Positions 42,596 through 55,100 of a DNA stretch of 64,000 bases are shown one piece after another. Position 1 is the stretch's first letter, and the number at the start of each line of letters is the position of its first letter. Made by a program: the position numbers and the translations under genes. Origin of the DNA: Liolophura sinensis (Eukaryota > Mollusca > Polyplacophora > Chitonida > Chitonidae). The stretch lies in contig NC_088301.1 of the NCBI RefSeq assembly GCF_032854445.1, positions 8,058,281-8,122,280 on the forward strand. The letters run 5' to 3'. The notes under the pieces are model-generated. The model saw only the letters and a list, made by a program, of their open reading frames with translations. It was not told the DNA's origin and searched no databases.

Positions 42596-43002
42596 AAACA
42601 ACAGTTGCAATCAATAAAGAGTTATCAGTTCTACAGCACCCGTGATGTACATTTATCAAAAGTTGTTACACAGTTAACTAACTGAAATTTGAAGCTTAAA
42701 TGCGACTTTCAAATAAATATACCCACATAACTTAAGGCTGACTTTACTGCTTTAAAACAAAAATGTAATGCCGGATAATTAACGCTCTGAATATATTTGT
42801 AATAAGAATAAATTTTGCAAATTTACCCGTAGAGGGCAGTAATTACTGCAGATCTATGACTTTCATGCGAACATCTCAAGCACTAAGTACAGATACAAAA
42901 AATTCACTTCCTAATGAGATTAATGCTGTATACTGGTCCAAATCCACTAATAATATTCCGCTAACAACCGAGTGGATATGAAGACAGCATCCCAAGGTTC
43001 TC

Positions 43003-43156
43003 TCAGACTGATCGTGTAGAAAACGGGTCCAGAGGATGCCTATTGTTGTCAAAACTTGGATTGTTGAAATTTACGGGCTCACTAAAATGCTCTTTGTCAA
43101 ACTCATTTTGTCTAATACCGTCCTCTCGTTTCTGCAAGCTTTCAGCTTTCCTTCGT
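43003..43156 (-). CDS. Gene A last exon: cytoplasmic tail
   Basis: 154 bp, acceptor gttgcag. Encodes RRKAESLQKREDGIRQ, FDKEHFSEPVNFNNPSFD and ends STRSV followed by TGA at 43003-43005. Shared with the gene B tail: basic start, FDKEHFSE and NP-x-FD. NPSF resembles NPxY/F sorting or PTB-binding motifs (inference). Confidence 0.9.
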
Positions 43157-46100
43157 CTGCAACATAATGCACAGACATAATTTATTTATTTGTTTATTTA
43201 TTTAGTTCATTGTTATTAAAAGTCGAGGTCATGGAGTTTTCATTTATACAACGGAGGTTATAGATTTATAACTAACCGCCTGAGTCAGCATGGGTTCGCC
43301 ATGTAGAAAGACATGAAGTGTAACCATAAGTTAGCCATAAGTTTTACGAGGACAGGCCATTTAAACGTAATAAGAGTAATCATATTAAAACAGAATGGTA
43401 AAAGTTCTGGAAGCAAATGAACCATAATTCATACTAACGGGAATCAACGATGACGAGATGCCTGTTGACAAAATATATAAGACCCAGGCAGGCTTAATTA
43501 TGTGTTTCCATTCACATATAATTCACAATTGAAATAACACTCCATTTGCTTTCAAACAACAGCATCCAAAATGCTATTTGGTTTCCTTGAATTGTTTTTC
43601 TAGAATGTATGGAAAATTTTGCCTCCTGCGTTCAACCTAGGTGAAATATTCTTAAGTCGGTTAACACTGAAACAAACAGCGTGAGCAAGAAACAGATTCT
43701 TCATTAAAACTCTGTTAGCAACGTCACTTGAAGACTTTAACACTTTCTGTATGCGTACCTTCTTTTAATGTAGATATGTGCTACTGCAGAGCATAGGACC
43801 ACAAAACCAGCTATTCCGACCACAACACCGACGATAATTTTCCAATTATCCTGAAAAAGGGAGGACAGTTAGGTGCATGTCAGTAAATGTGACGTGAGCA
43901 GTTAGCTAAAGCAAAATTATCACACACGGTTTATAAAATGTTCTCAGTGGAATTTATACTGGTACAAGTTGAACAATAAACGACTAAGATCAATTAAATG
44001 TGTAAAATGACTTTCGATTTTCTCAACGAAATTTATAACCACTGAAAATATGAATTTAACAGAAAAACTCACTTTTATCTGTAAATTTAATTTATAAGCA
44101 ATTGTCACGCCTAGAAGTAATTTACTAACTATGGTCAATTTAACAGTAGATGAGTCAATTTCAAACTCTTTCGTCACTAAAGGTACAAAGGCCCTACTTT
44201 ACCATGTGACTTGTCAGAAATGTTAGGCAACTACTCTTTCTTACATTTACTATCACAATGGCGTCTGAAAAAGTTTCGCAAAGTTACACAGAGTGGACAA
44301 ACAAGGGAGAAAACAAGGGAGGAGCTCATCGTTTGTGAACTTAGAAATTTACTGAAGAAAAGAGCTATCATGTGTGCCTCCGGTCAGGTGATGGGTAATT
44401 TTAATCATCAATAAAACTTGCCTCTTATAAACATTTTGACAAATCATATGATACAGCAGAGCTCCCCTACTGAAATTAATTCATTACAGTTTTATTTGGT
44501 GCCATCGCTTACGTTGCTACCAGTTGTTTCCTTCTTGGTTTTGTCTGGAACATTCAATCCGTGTTTCTTCAGAGAGTTTTCCGTTTGTTCCTCCGTAGGA
44601 GACACCAGATCCTCCACCGGATGCCCACCGTTGTGACTCACGGTGTACTCCACATCAGTCACCATGTTCCTGGTTGGAAAAGAGATGCAAATACAATCTT
44701 ACATAAAGCAATGTTAGGCTGATACAACTCGGCAAACGAAAGAGGCATCAAACATGCAAAGCAGCAAAAACTATAAGAATGGCAAGCTCTAAAACCAAAA
44801 TACTTGCCTATGTTTGAATGAAACTTACCCATTTTCATCTTTCTTCGCCTTTGTGTTTGTTATCTGAACATCCAGGTCATCTTTCTTGAGGCCTGGAAAT
44901 ATGTGATACGTCATCGATAAATGAGTACTGAATAATTATAAACTACAGATAGTATGAAGTAGAGTTAGCATAATTGGAATGTTGTTAAAAGCAAATATAT
45001 CCTAGAATTCACACGACCATAAACTACCTATCGTCAAACCCCAAGCATACATATATACATACACACAAAATTTCATGGTAGCTTGTTCTCCGGACGTAGG
45101 TCGCAAGAACTGCTATTAACCTGCAGATGTCCGTGGAGTTCCCACGGGCTCTGCCTGATTTCGTCCAACAATAATGCTGGCCGCCGTCGTATAAGTGAAA
45201 TATTATTGAGCACCACGTAAAAACACCAATCAAATAGATATATAAATAAATACCTACTTTGATTTATGTCACCCTACATAAAACCACTAGTATGGATAAT
45301 AAAAGCAAAAGGGTCAACATGAACTTTTCATAATAATGCCGAACTGACTTGTAAGACACATTTTGAAATACATGATATAGTTCACAATAAATTAAATGTA
45401 AATGAAGTCAAATAAAAAAGTAATTACCAATTATTTACTTATAATTATACTCAAACTCAATAACTGTCTAGAAATGTGAAGACGTCAAAAATTATAATCT
45501 GAAAACTGAAATCTGAAAAAAAAATTCATTATCGCTCTAAATCGATGGTTTAGAAACCAACCATGTGGTAGGTACCAAGGACGGAAAAAGACAGCTAAAT
45601 ATTCCTACATGTATAATATTATCTATTGACAAAAAATTGGAGATATTCTGTATAAATTACCACAGCTATAAAATTTCAATGTATTAGTAATCAGTTCCAT
45701 AAACAGTTTAACAACAACATTGGGACATCTGGTGAAGGAAACGATGTTCGGACGAGTTATAGTGGTAATTTAATCAGTTAAAGACTGTATTGAAACTCAC
45801 TGACAAGTTTGAATGAATACTCCGAAATTCACCTCAACCAAATTCCAGTGCTTGTCATGTAAAATATCTGCGCCGTACCGGTGTGTTCTAAGGATTATCA
45901 CGATATGTCACCCTTATTTATTCCTTATTCATTCACTTTTATACCATGGTGTTTTTGATAAACGTCCCCATGAATCAACTGGAATATCCCTTACTCTTGT
46001 ACTACACAGTATATTTACCTGGATTGGCTGCCACGAAAGCGTCCTTCAGTGCTTCCTCAAGGGCCCCCTTGTCCTTGTCAGATAGGTTACCGGCCACCGT

Positions 46101-49100
46101 CAGGTTGTGAGATAAGCTTGGGGTACAGTTACACAGCCCGGCCCCAGTCTGGTTTTTCAGGTGTGAGTCTATGGTCTCTGGGGCCGGGGCCTCCACAAAC
46201 AGGCCCTGAGGTTCCTCCCCGTTCACCGACACTGTGTACAGGACGGCAGTCACATAGCTACTGCTCAAAAAGGAAATGCATACAATGCGTCTTAGTGAAG
46301 GATCCTTTCCATCCTGAAAGTAATTCGAGTCCAATCTGGGAAGTCTGTTGTTCACTTGCGATGGCGTTTAGTGTTCAAATGATAACTTGTTACTCAGGTA
46401 TTGCGAGTGAACAATTTTTAAATCAGGTTGGACAGGAGTTGTTATTGTGCGGGAAAAGCTAGCAGCTGTCGCATATTGCTCAATAATATGTTTTCAGCTA
46501 TGTTTTGTGGTTGAGTCTAATTGTGGCGGTACTGAGACTACCAAACATATGTGAAAAAATGCTCCAACATACATAACCCCAGGGAAATCCCGATCCCATT
46601 TGAAATGGCTTATGGTAAGTCAAGCGCTGCTATTCACACCGCCGTTGCTTTTGCTATATTTATGCAGTAAGTGTTATTCCCTTTCTCAGTCTGATCAGAC
46701 CCCTTTCTAAGTTCACTGCATAACATGACATATGCTTTAAGTTTAATTGATATCAAGCAATTTTCGCAGAAATGCCTCTTGACGAAAACTTGCAGGCTTA
46801 TTGATCCTCTCACAAATGGTGCCAGCTCGGAAACAACAACACATTTACAGATTGGGAAAGACAAATTATTTCGAACGCAACACATATTTAAATATTAAAA
46901 TAACATAAAATGGTACAAGCAAAATTTTAAACTTACCCATCTTTATCGACTAGTTTTAGAGAATTAGTTGCTGCTCGCTTTTGGCGTTTTGATTCAGGCT
47001 TAATGGCTACACCAAGATCGGTCTTGTTGAGGTCTACAAAGAATCAGCAAAAATAATACTTGATTTACCATACTTTCGGCTTAGTGATTGATGATTTTTT
47101 TCAGTTTGCAAATTTAAAGGCCAAGAAAACCTTAAAATGTTTAAAATCATGTTCAAATCATGTAAATCATGCTTTTAAAACATCGGATTTTACAGCGGTT
47201 TGTTGGGACTCGGTGGCCATCAATAATATCACATCCAGTCGTTTTGAAATAGTTCGTTTCAAGGTGCATGCGGCAAATGTATTCCTACGTCTCTTTGCAT
47301 ATAGTGTGTAACATAGTTTGTATGCAGAAATCTAGTTCCATCAAACACGTGACGTCATTGGTCACAACAGATGTTTCAAATGTATTTTACTAGGTTAAAC
47401 CATTATAAAATATAACTACAATCTTTTTCGTGGAGAGTGGTTCATAGTCATTTCTGTGCCTTAAAAAAATATAAAAATGATTTCGATGTGATTATACAGA
47501 TGCGGAGAATTACCGGAGACAAATAAAACACAAGTTACCAGGGTTGTGTTGAAGCCAGCTTAATACAACAGCCTGGTGTAGTTTATCCTCTGTAAGTTCC
47601 GATCTTTTTCCTTTGACATACATTCTTCGTAGCTTCCTTGACGTGCCCCTGGACATTTGCAATGTCTTTAGCTGAAGTAAAAATCTCAGGTGGGCTGCAG
47701 TGAGCTCAGCAGAGTTGTCGTTCTTTGCAATAGCACTGTCCATGCTAACGGTATAGTCAACTCTAACCAGGCCAACCCTTCAAAGATTAAACCAGACTAT
47801 AAATATCATTTATGAAGTGTGTGGTATAACCCTACCAAGGTTTGATCTCTAGTCTCCCATGTTCGAGGCGTGCGTTCTAACCACTGGGCCACCGAAGCGG
47901 TCATTAGCAGGATGACTGTGTAGTATCAACATATACACCAAAAATAATGAAATTCACTGTCAAATGAAAGTTTATAAACAAGCGATGACACTAGTCATAA
48001 ACATTAGTTGCATGGGAGAATTTTGTCGCCATTATTAGATGGAAGAGACCCGAGCGTATAGGAGCAACGTGGTGGATTCAGTGAAATGATTATTAGATAT
48101 ATCTTTGTAAGTTGATCGGTACATTGCCGTTTGTGTTTACGTTAATTTTCTTTTCTCAGTTTTCATTAGTTTGAATAGAGACAGTCTACTGTTGATAAAT
48201 AACTATTACATTCATCTGGGTGTAGATTTAGTGCAGTCTTACCAGTCTTCGTCCACATAACTTCTGTCCTCTGTTGCATTTATAACCACTGATCCTGAAA
48301 CAGAAGAAACAATGTGACCCAATGTGAAAAACATTACATTTAAGTGTTATATATGCGTTACCCCCAATTGCACTATGTTTCAACCCTGTTACAGTTACAA
48401 AATCGATGCTATTAGTTGCTAAATCGCTGAGACAACCCAATGTTATCAGAAAGTCATCACATTTCAGATCTAAACTTTTCTGCTTATATACGCTGACCTC
48501 AGATTTCAACCCATAAAGTCAAAATTTAAAAATCAATTATAAACCCATAGTTCACGATGTAAAATGCTAACACATACGTCTTTATACGTAAGACACGAAT
48601 CCCTGGTTTCACCTCACAGAATTACAGAGATAACCAGACAAGTTTTTGAAATTTTGACATTTTATATTATTATATTGCTTTAATAATTTTCAATACTTTA
48701 CTTTAAGATACATGAAACATTTGGTTATTAATTCTCAATATGCAGTTTAGAATGTGTCCTAACATATAACACAGCACAAATAGCTTCTTCGCTTTCGTCT
48801 TGGGACGTAAAAATGGATTCAAACTACAGTTTTCTTCAGGCCCTAGCGGTTGATGGAGAAATGAAGAAGTCAGCAATCATGATTGGTTGTATCTATCAAA
48901 CAGCTCTAGGGGAAGTGGGAAGGGGTGTGTTAAGCTGATCCAGCTTTCCCAGTAAGTTTAACGATGACGTCATTTCAGAAAATTTCTGGCCAATGATGGA
49001 AACTATGTGTGGGTATTAATTTTTTGGTATCACTTATCTTCATTTTCTGTATAACTACAACTTTCGTTTTCGAGTTCCTTTTCATGTATCCTTCCTTAAA

Positions 49101-52100
49101 TCTAAACTGGCTTTGTTGGATCTGTCCCAGATTGTCCTTACCATTAAGAACCGACATCCAGGCTAAGCTCAGTATTGGCTTGACCACGTCCAGAGTGGCA
49201 TTCGCAGAAGAGACAATGTACAATGTGTCAACTGGGATAGCGGATGCTGTCCACATTTCAAACCTTCTGTCAGACTGGGTGAGATATTGTTGAAGTACTT
49301 CTTGACTTGGTTGTACATCCCTCCAACTCTGCAGCTCCTCATTGTCCATGCTAACGGTATATGAAATCCGCGTGAGACGGACACTGTACAAAAATATAAA
49401 TAACACCTGAAGATACTATAACGGACAATGAGTACCGAGAATTAACTGATTTACTGGGGCTTAACATGAATGTAATGAAGAGTATTTAACTTCCATGACG
49501 GGGTCCCAATCACAGAGGAGGTCAGGAGAATCTTTGATTGAGCCAGTAGTTTTTATCCCCACCGACTGATTGACAAACATCTTGTGTGAAGAGAATCAAT
49601 AATGAAACATACTGCACTACCATGCCAATTTCTAAAACAGAAGGAAAGTAACTCCGAATACTGAAGACATAGTTATCAATCTATATTTCGGCTATTATGT
49701 TTGTGGTTACATCAGGAAATATAGGCTGTTATCTATGACTTCAGTATTCGGGGTTACTTAGCTATTATTTCATGCAAACTTTATCTGTTGAGCCGCTTCA
49801 ATCAAGTCGAAGCATGAACTTGTTATGACAGCCAAAAGATATCAAAAGTTTCTGGCCGTTGTTACGAGTTCTTAAAAGTTTTGTTGTTTTGAGTAAGCAG
49901 AGTATGATACTGCAACATAGATCAACATCATAAGTAAATCTCCATTAAAATATCAAATCATAGAAAATAGAGCCCTTGAGCTAGGCGCTAAACATACCCA
50001 TTGTCCGTGACATACGCCTGGCCGTGCACGATTGATACCGATGTAACACACGATGAGCATGATGCTGAAAAAGGTGATAAACACCAGTGTGTTTAATATA
50101 CACATAAAAACAGCTATTTTAAATAGTGAACATTAGTTAAAAGACTACATTCTTAAAAAAACCTGCAGAACAAAAACTACATAAGAACAAAACAGGCGGA
50201 ATTTCATAAAAGCTGCAACACCGCTCCTATAGGACTGCTTGTGGTATTGCACTAAGGCTCCTCAATAAATGAATCGCCGGCGTTAAAAAGATAGAAGGCC
50301 CAATCTGAAAAGATAAAAAAGTTAACCTGACCACCGAACTGACCGATATACAGAACCGGAGACTTGAAGATCTGCTTCATGGTCGAAGGTAAAATGTTTC
50401 TATTGTTGTATTATCTTTAAATGCTTTTAAACATTGTTTTGTATAAAAGAAAATTCTTCAAATTTAACTGATAGTTCTTACTAAAATCAATATTATTTAG
50501 ATTACGACAAAGCCCTGGTTATGTGTGCGTGATGGGGAAGTGGAGTTGGAATCACTTTGTCGTTTGAAGTCCTTTCAACCACACCACAAAGAGAAAAAAA
50601 TGAGGAAATTTTTAAATTAATTTTTCAAGTGCCCTGTGTTTTTATTCTAAGATAACACACGAATCAATGTGTTTGCTGCCTCAATAACTGCGACGTTAGG
50701 TCAGAAATGTCTCTATTGGTGGTCGTACATGTTCTGTTGTCCACGAACGCTCTGGCTATCGCGGCCTCAATCATCGTCTTGTCGGTTTTCCTCAGTTCCA
50801 TGGTCACAGTCAGAGAGTAGATGACTTCCAGTCTGTAGACATCTCCAAGGTACATCCGCCACTGTTGTTGTGGTGACTGCGCAGTGATAAGAGAGCCTAA
50901 ACTATTGGTGATCAGCCCAGGATCCAGGATGGTGTCATTCCCGCGAACTGTGTACAAGACTTTCGTCACAGGTACTCTGGAAATATAAGAGGCAACAACT
51001 ATTAGTTTCAGTGCTAATAGTTAAAATTACAAATTAGAAATACAAGGTGCTTTACTGGCCATTACTGTTGGAACACAATGGACATGCTGGGATGGTTCAT
51101 ATGTCATTGTTATAGGTACAGTTTAGAAATACTGGGATGGTCCATGTGTCATTGTTATAGAAATACTGGGATCGTTCATCTGTAATTGTTATAGAAATAC
51201 TGGGATGGTTCATGTGTCATTGTTACAGAAGTACTGGAATGGTGCATCTGTCATTGTTATAGGTACAGTTTAGAAATACTGGGATGGTCCATTTGTCAAT
51301 GTTATAGAAATACTGGGATCGTTCATCTGTCAATGTTATAGAAATACTGGGATCGTTCATCTGTCAATGTTATAGAAATACTGGGATCGTTCATCTGTGA
51401 TTGTTATAGGTACAGTTTAGAAGCACTGGGAGGATTCATATGTGATTGTTATAGAAATACTGGGGCGGTTCACTTGTCATGGTGATAGAAATACTGGGAT
51501 GGTTCATCTGTCATTGTTATAGGTACGTTTTGAAAACAGCAGAGTGGTTCAGCCGCCAGTTTTAGATACACTGTAAAAAAAATCCACTGTGTAAATACAC
51601 ACCCGATGCCCATCAAATATTTTAATAATAGCAAAATCCAATTCAACCTTAATAGCCGGTGTTGAAGTTAAAATACAGAAAAAAAGTATTCTTTACCAAC
51701 CTTAATAGCTTCTAGGTAGAAACAGGTGGCCATGGAAATAAGTCAAATTTTGTCTTTTGGAAGTACTCTTTATTGACATTGATAAAAAAGATAATAAGTC
51801 TTTCATTCTTTGCTCACTAATCTTTGGACTTAATGAAGTCCAGCTGTGAATAAACATGATGCTTACCCGAATGATCCAGAGTATCTTTCCATTTTCAAAA
51901 TATCCACGCTCACGTCAACTGTAAGTCAACAGCAAAACAAAAAAAGAAAAAAACGTTTTTTACTTCTTATTTATTTATTTGATTGGTATTTTACGCCACA
52001 CTCAAGAATATCTCCCTTATAAGGCGGCCATCATTATAGCGGGAGGAAACCGGAGTTGTTGCAGATTAACAACAGACCATAATTGTATTAGTATCAGTGG

Positions 52101-55100
52101 AGATATTGTTTTTTTTCTATCAAATGTATAGGTAACGGTAATCATCAGCTGTAGTACTCAACAATATCAATGTTATATTGATTTAATGTAATGTTTAAAC
52201 TTTTATTTTACGTCTAGTTAAGGGATATACTTTCTTTTATCTGACAGAGTGACATTTTCCCTATACCAAAACTAGGTCGAGAAGGCATTTTTGACAACTC
52301 ATAGTTGTATAGCATGCTCCAGACCAACACTTTCACAAGGTTTCTGCATGTGATGTTTTATTCCGTAATAAATTATATTCCGTAATAATTATTTATGGTA
52401 ATATATTTTCGATCATCAAATTTTGTGTGATTAACAAGGACATCGCTTAAACGCTAACATGCACCATCTTATACATTCACAAAACACTTACCAAAATGTG
52501 CCATTGTGTAAATTTCGGAGAGACTTTTGCTGATTTCGATAGAGTCCAGGTAGATGGGAAGTCCTCTCAAATCCACCGAGAAGAGGAAACTATATTCATG
52601 TATGAGGGAAATGTCGCCAGTATAGGCCTGGGCACCGAGGGTAGAGTTTACATCACGGGCGATGTCCTGGGCCGAGGGAGCGGGGATCGTTAGCGGGTCT
52701 CTGGGTCTCTCCCCGAGGGTCATGAAGTAGGTCACCTGGGTCAAGGTCATCCTGAATCAGCAAATCAATGGGAGTTATTTACATCGTGGCACTGTAGCAG
52801 TCTATGTATGGTTATTGCTGACATGAATGACCAATAACAGGGTCTTGACGTGAAATTTTGTTCTTTTAAATTTGGACCTTCTCGGCTTTTTGCGCACACT
52901 GATGACATGGAAATAACGCTCAGAATTCCGTTTTTATAAATCTACGAAATTCGTTAAATGGTATAAAAAAATCTTCTGATGTTTCGCCAAAATCGTGTGG
53001 TATGCATCATTTAGACATTTGTTTCCGGGGTACCTGCTTAACTCAAAGCGCATTTAGGGCTGCATTAATCCAACCCTCGCAAGTTTGTCTTCAGTTTTCT
53101 CTTCAGTTTGGTCACGAGGTTTGTCAGATACATTGTACCTGGCTAAAGGCCTTCATTTACTTCGGCCACTCCAACTATCTTCACCCATAAACCTGACAGC
53201 CATTTGTAAAAGTTAAAAATCCTGGAGTGCTAATGAGTGCTAACCAATCAGATAAATGAATCAATATTTAAGACAAATCATGTCTTGGGTCCTCAGCCCA
53301 GGAAGTGTATTTTCTGCGACCCGTCCATTGTCTTATCACGGTAGCTTTGTCTCACCCATTCACAGCAACAGCTTCCTTTCGATCAGTCACCTCTGGCTTG
53401 AACAGTTCTTCCGGCCCTGTCAGCATACAAAGTCATCTTGTGTATCTCGTGTACGAGATATATCACCATGATTATAAAGAATACATCATTTCACCGAGAA
53501 ATACTATCTTTATATCTGCAATATATGCAGCTGACATCAACAATGTTCACGAGGCGTCAGCTGTCGTCTGCTCATTGGTGTGATTCCAAGCAAATAAATT
53601 TCAAATCGTGTGCAACGTTCAAACAATGTCCCAGGTTGCATGGACCTCCGATCGGCTCGTTTTGGAATTTTGTTTGTTTGTGAATATACAGTCTCATCAG
53701 GATATTTAACATCAAAACATCAGCCCGTAATTTTGTTCTGCCAAATATTACTCCCAAACCAACGTTAGAACAGGTTCCGTTTAGACATCTTATGCAGTTG
53801 CCGTAGCAGTGTGTCATGACATTCGAGTCACACCTGTTCCTTACCTTTTAATCTGACGATTTATCGTAAGCACAACGCCGGTCGGTTACTTCCAAGGCCA
53901 CGTGGCCCCGAATGCTTTGGTAATGCTCAAGGTGACTGGTTGTACAGCCAGCCTAGATATTTTTGACATCGGCAGGTAGCTGCATCAAGTTTTCCCATTG
54001 AGCGTGCTCTGACGTTGGTTTAGGGCCATTTCTGGTAAATGTTTTGCCAAGCCTAACGTTTAAGCAAGCTCAGGCTGGATAAACATCGGACCTTTACAGT
54101 GTAGTCAAAGATACCACTACAACAATATCGCAACATCGCGCCTTATGGCTGTGTCAAAACTCACAATAAAGACCTAATCAAGACAGCATCTGAAACACGG
54201 TTAAGCGATACATACTGCCTGTTCGCAAAATATGTGCCCAGTTAAATTAACCCATAAACCAGACTGCCATCGTATACGTGAAACATTCTCGAGTATCACG
54301 TCAAACATTGATAAAAAATATGCATAAATCAACCTCAAGGAGTTCAAACCCATTCCAAATTATCTCCATCTTTACAACCAAAGGCACAATCCTCTGCATT
54401 TCTGCAGAAATCTCTTAATAGGAAAGAATCGTTTAAGAAGATTTCCTGATCCGGATCACAGCCAAAATTTAAAGGAAAAGGATCATAAACCAAATATATG
54501 TATGCATCGGTGAAAGTATTCCATATGAAGTTTTAAAAAGCATGCCTCGTAAGCATTCTAGATTAAAAGTTGATTTATAGGGTTAGGAAAGTATGTTACA
54601 GCAAAATGGCTGATTAGCTTGTTTCCATATCTCTTCAGAAAAAAATCAGGTTAAATAATTTGTTGTATTTTCTTTTAATAGATTGCTCCGTAGCCCAGAG
54701 CCAATATGTGCACAATATTTTTCCCAAATCCATATCCCCCCAACAACTAACTGTTTCTGGAAATTTACCGACATACACACAAACAGACAAACTTACAGAC
54801 GAAAAAGCCCCCAACAATGACATAACCTCTTCCGGCGGAGGTACCATTTACCTGCTGTATGGCTGTACTTGCCGATCCATGCCACGAGAAGGGCAGTGGT
54901 TAGCTCACGCAACAGGAGCCGTCCAGGCCGTCCCCGGAAGTACACGCTATACTGTAAACTGTAATCCCTGTAAGAGGATTGGACGACTGTGTCCAGTACA
55001 CGGTACATCGATGTTGATTCGAATGTGGTGTCCAAAGCTTCTTGAACCTCCCTCATGTCCAGCTGTGTGAATTCCGCTGAGTTCACGACCTCTCCATTTA

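Larger units (their letters stand above)
37467..43002. other. Intergenic region between gene B (5' end) and gene A (3' end)
   Basis: About 5.5 kb with five SINE fragments, a TA tract, a G-run tract and a 74-bp tandem repeat. No exon with good splice sites or family match was found; remaining stretches look like plain AT-rich DNA. Gene B's promoter is at its left edge and gene A's 3' UTR at its right edge. Confidence 0.6.

Noticed and set aside
53836-53884. Candidate linker exon (VVLTINRQIK) before gene A module 7
   Set aside because: Needs a phase-0 entry and runs into a stop; the exon at 53356-53416 fits length, phase and position.
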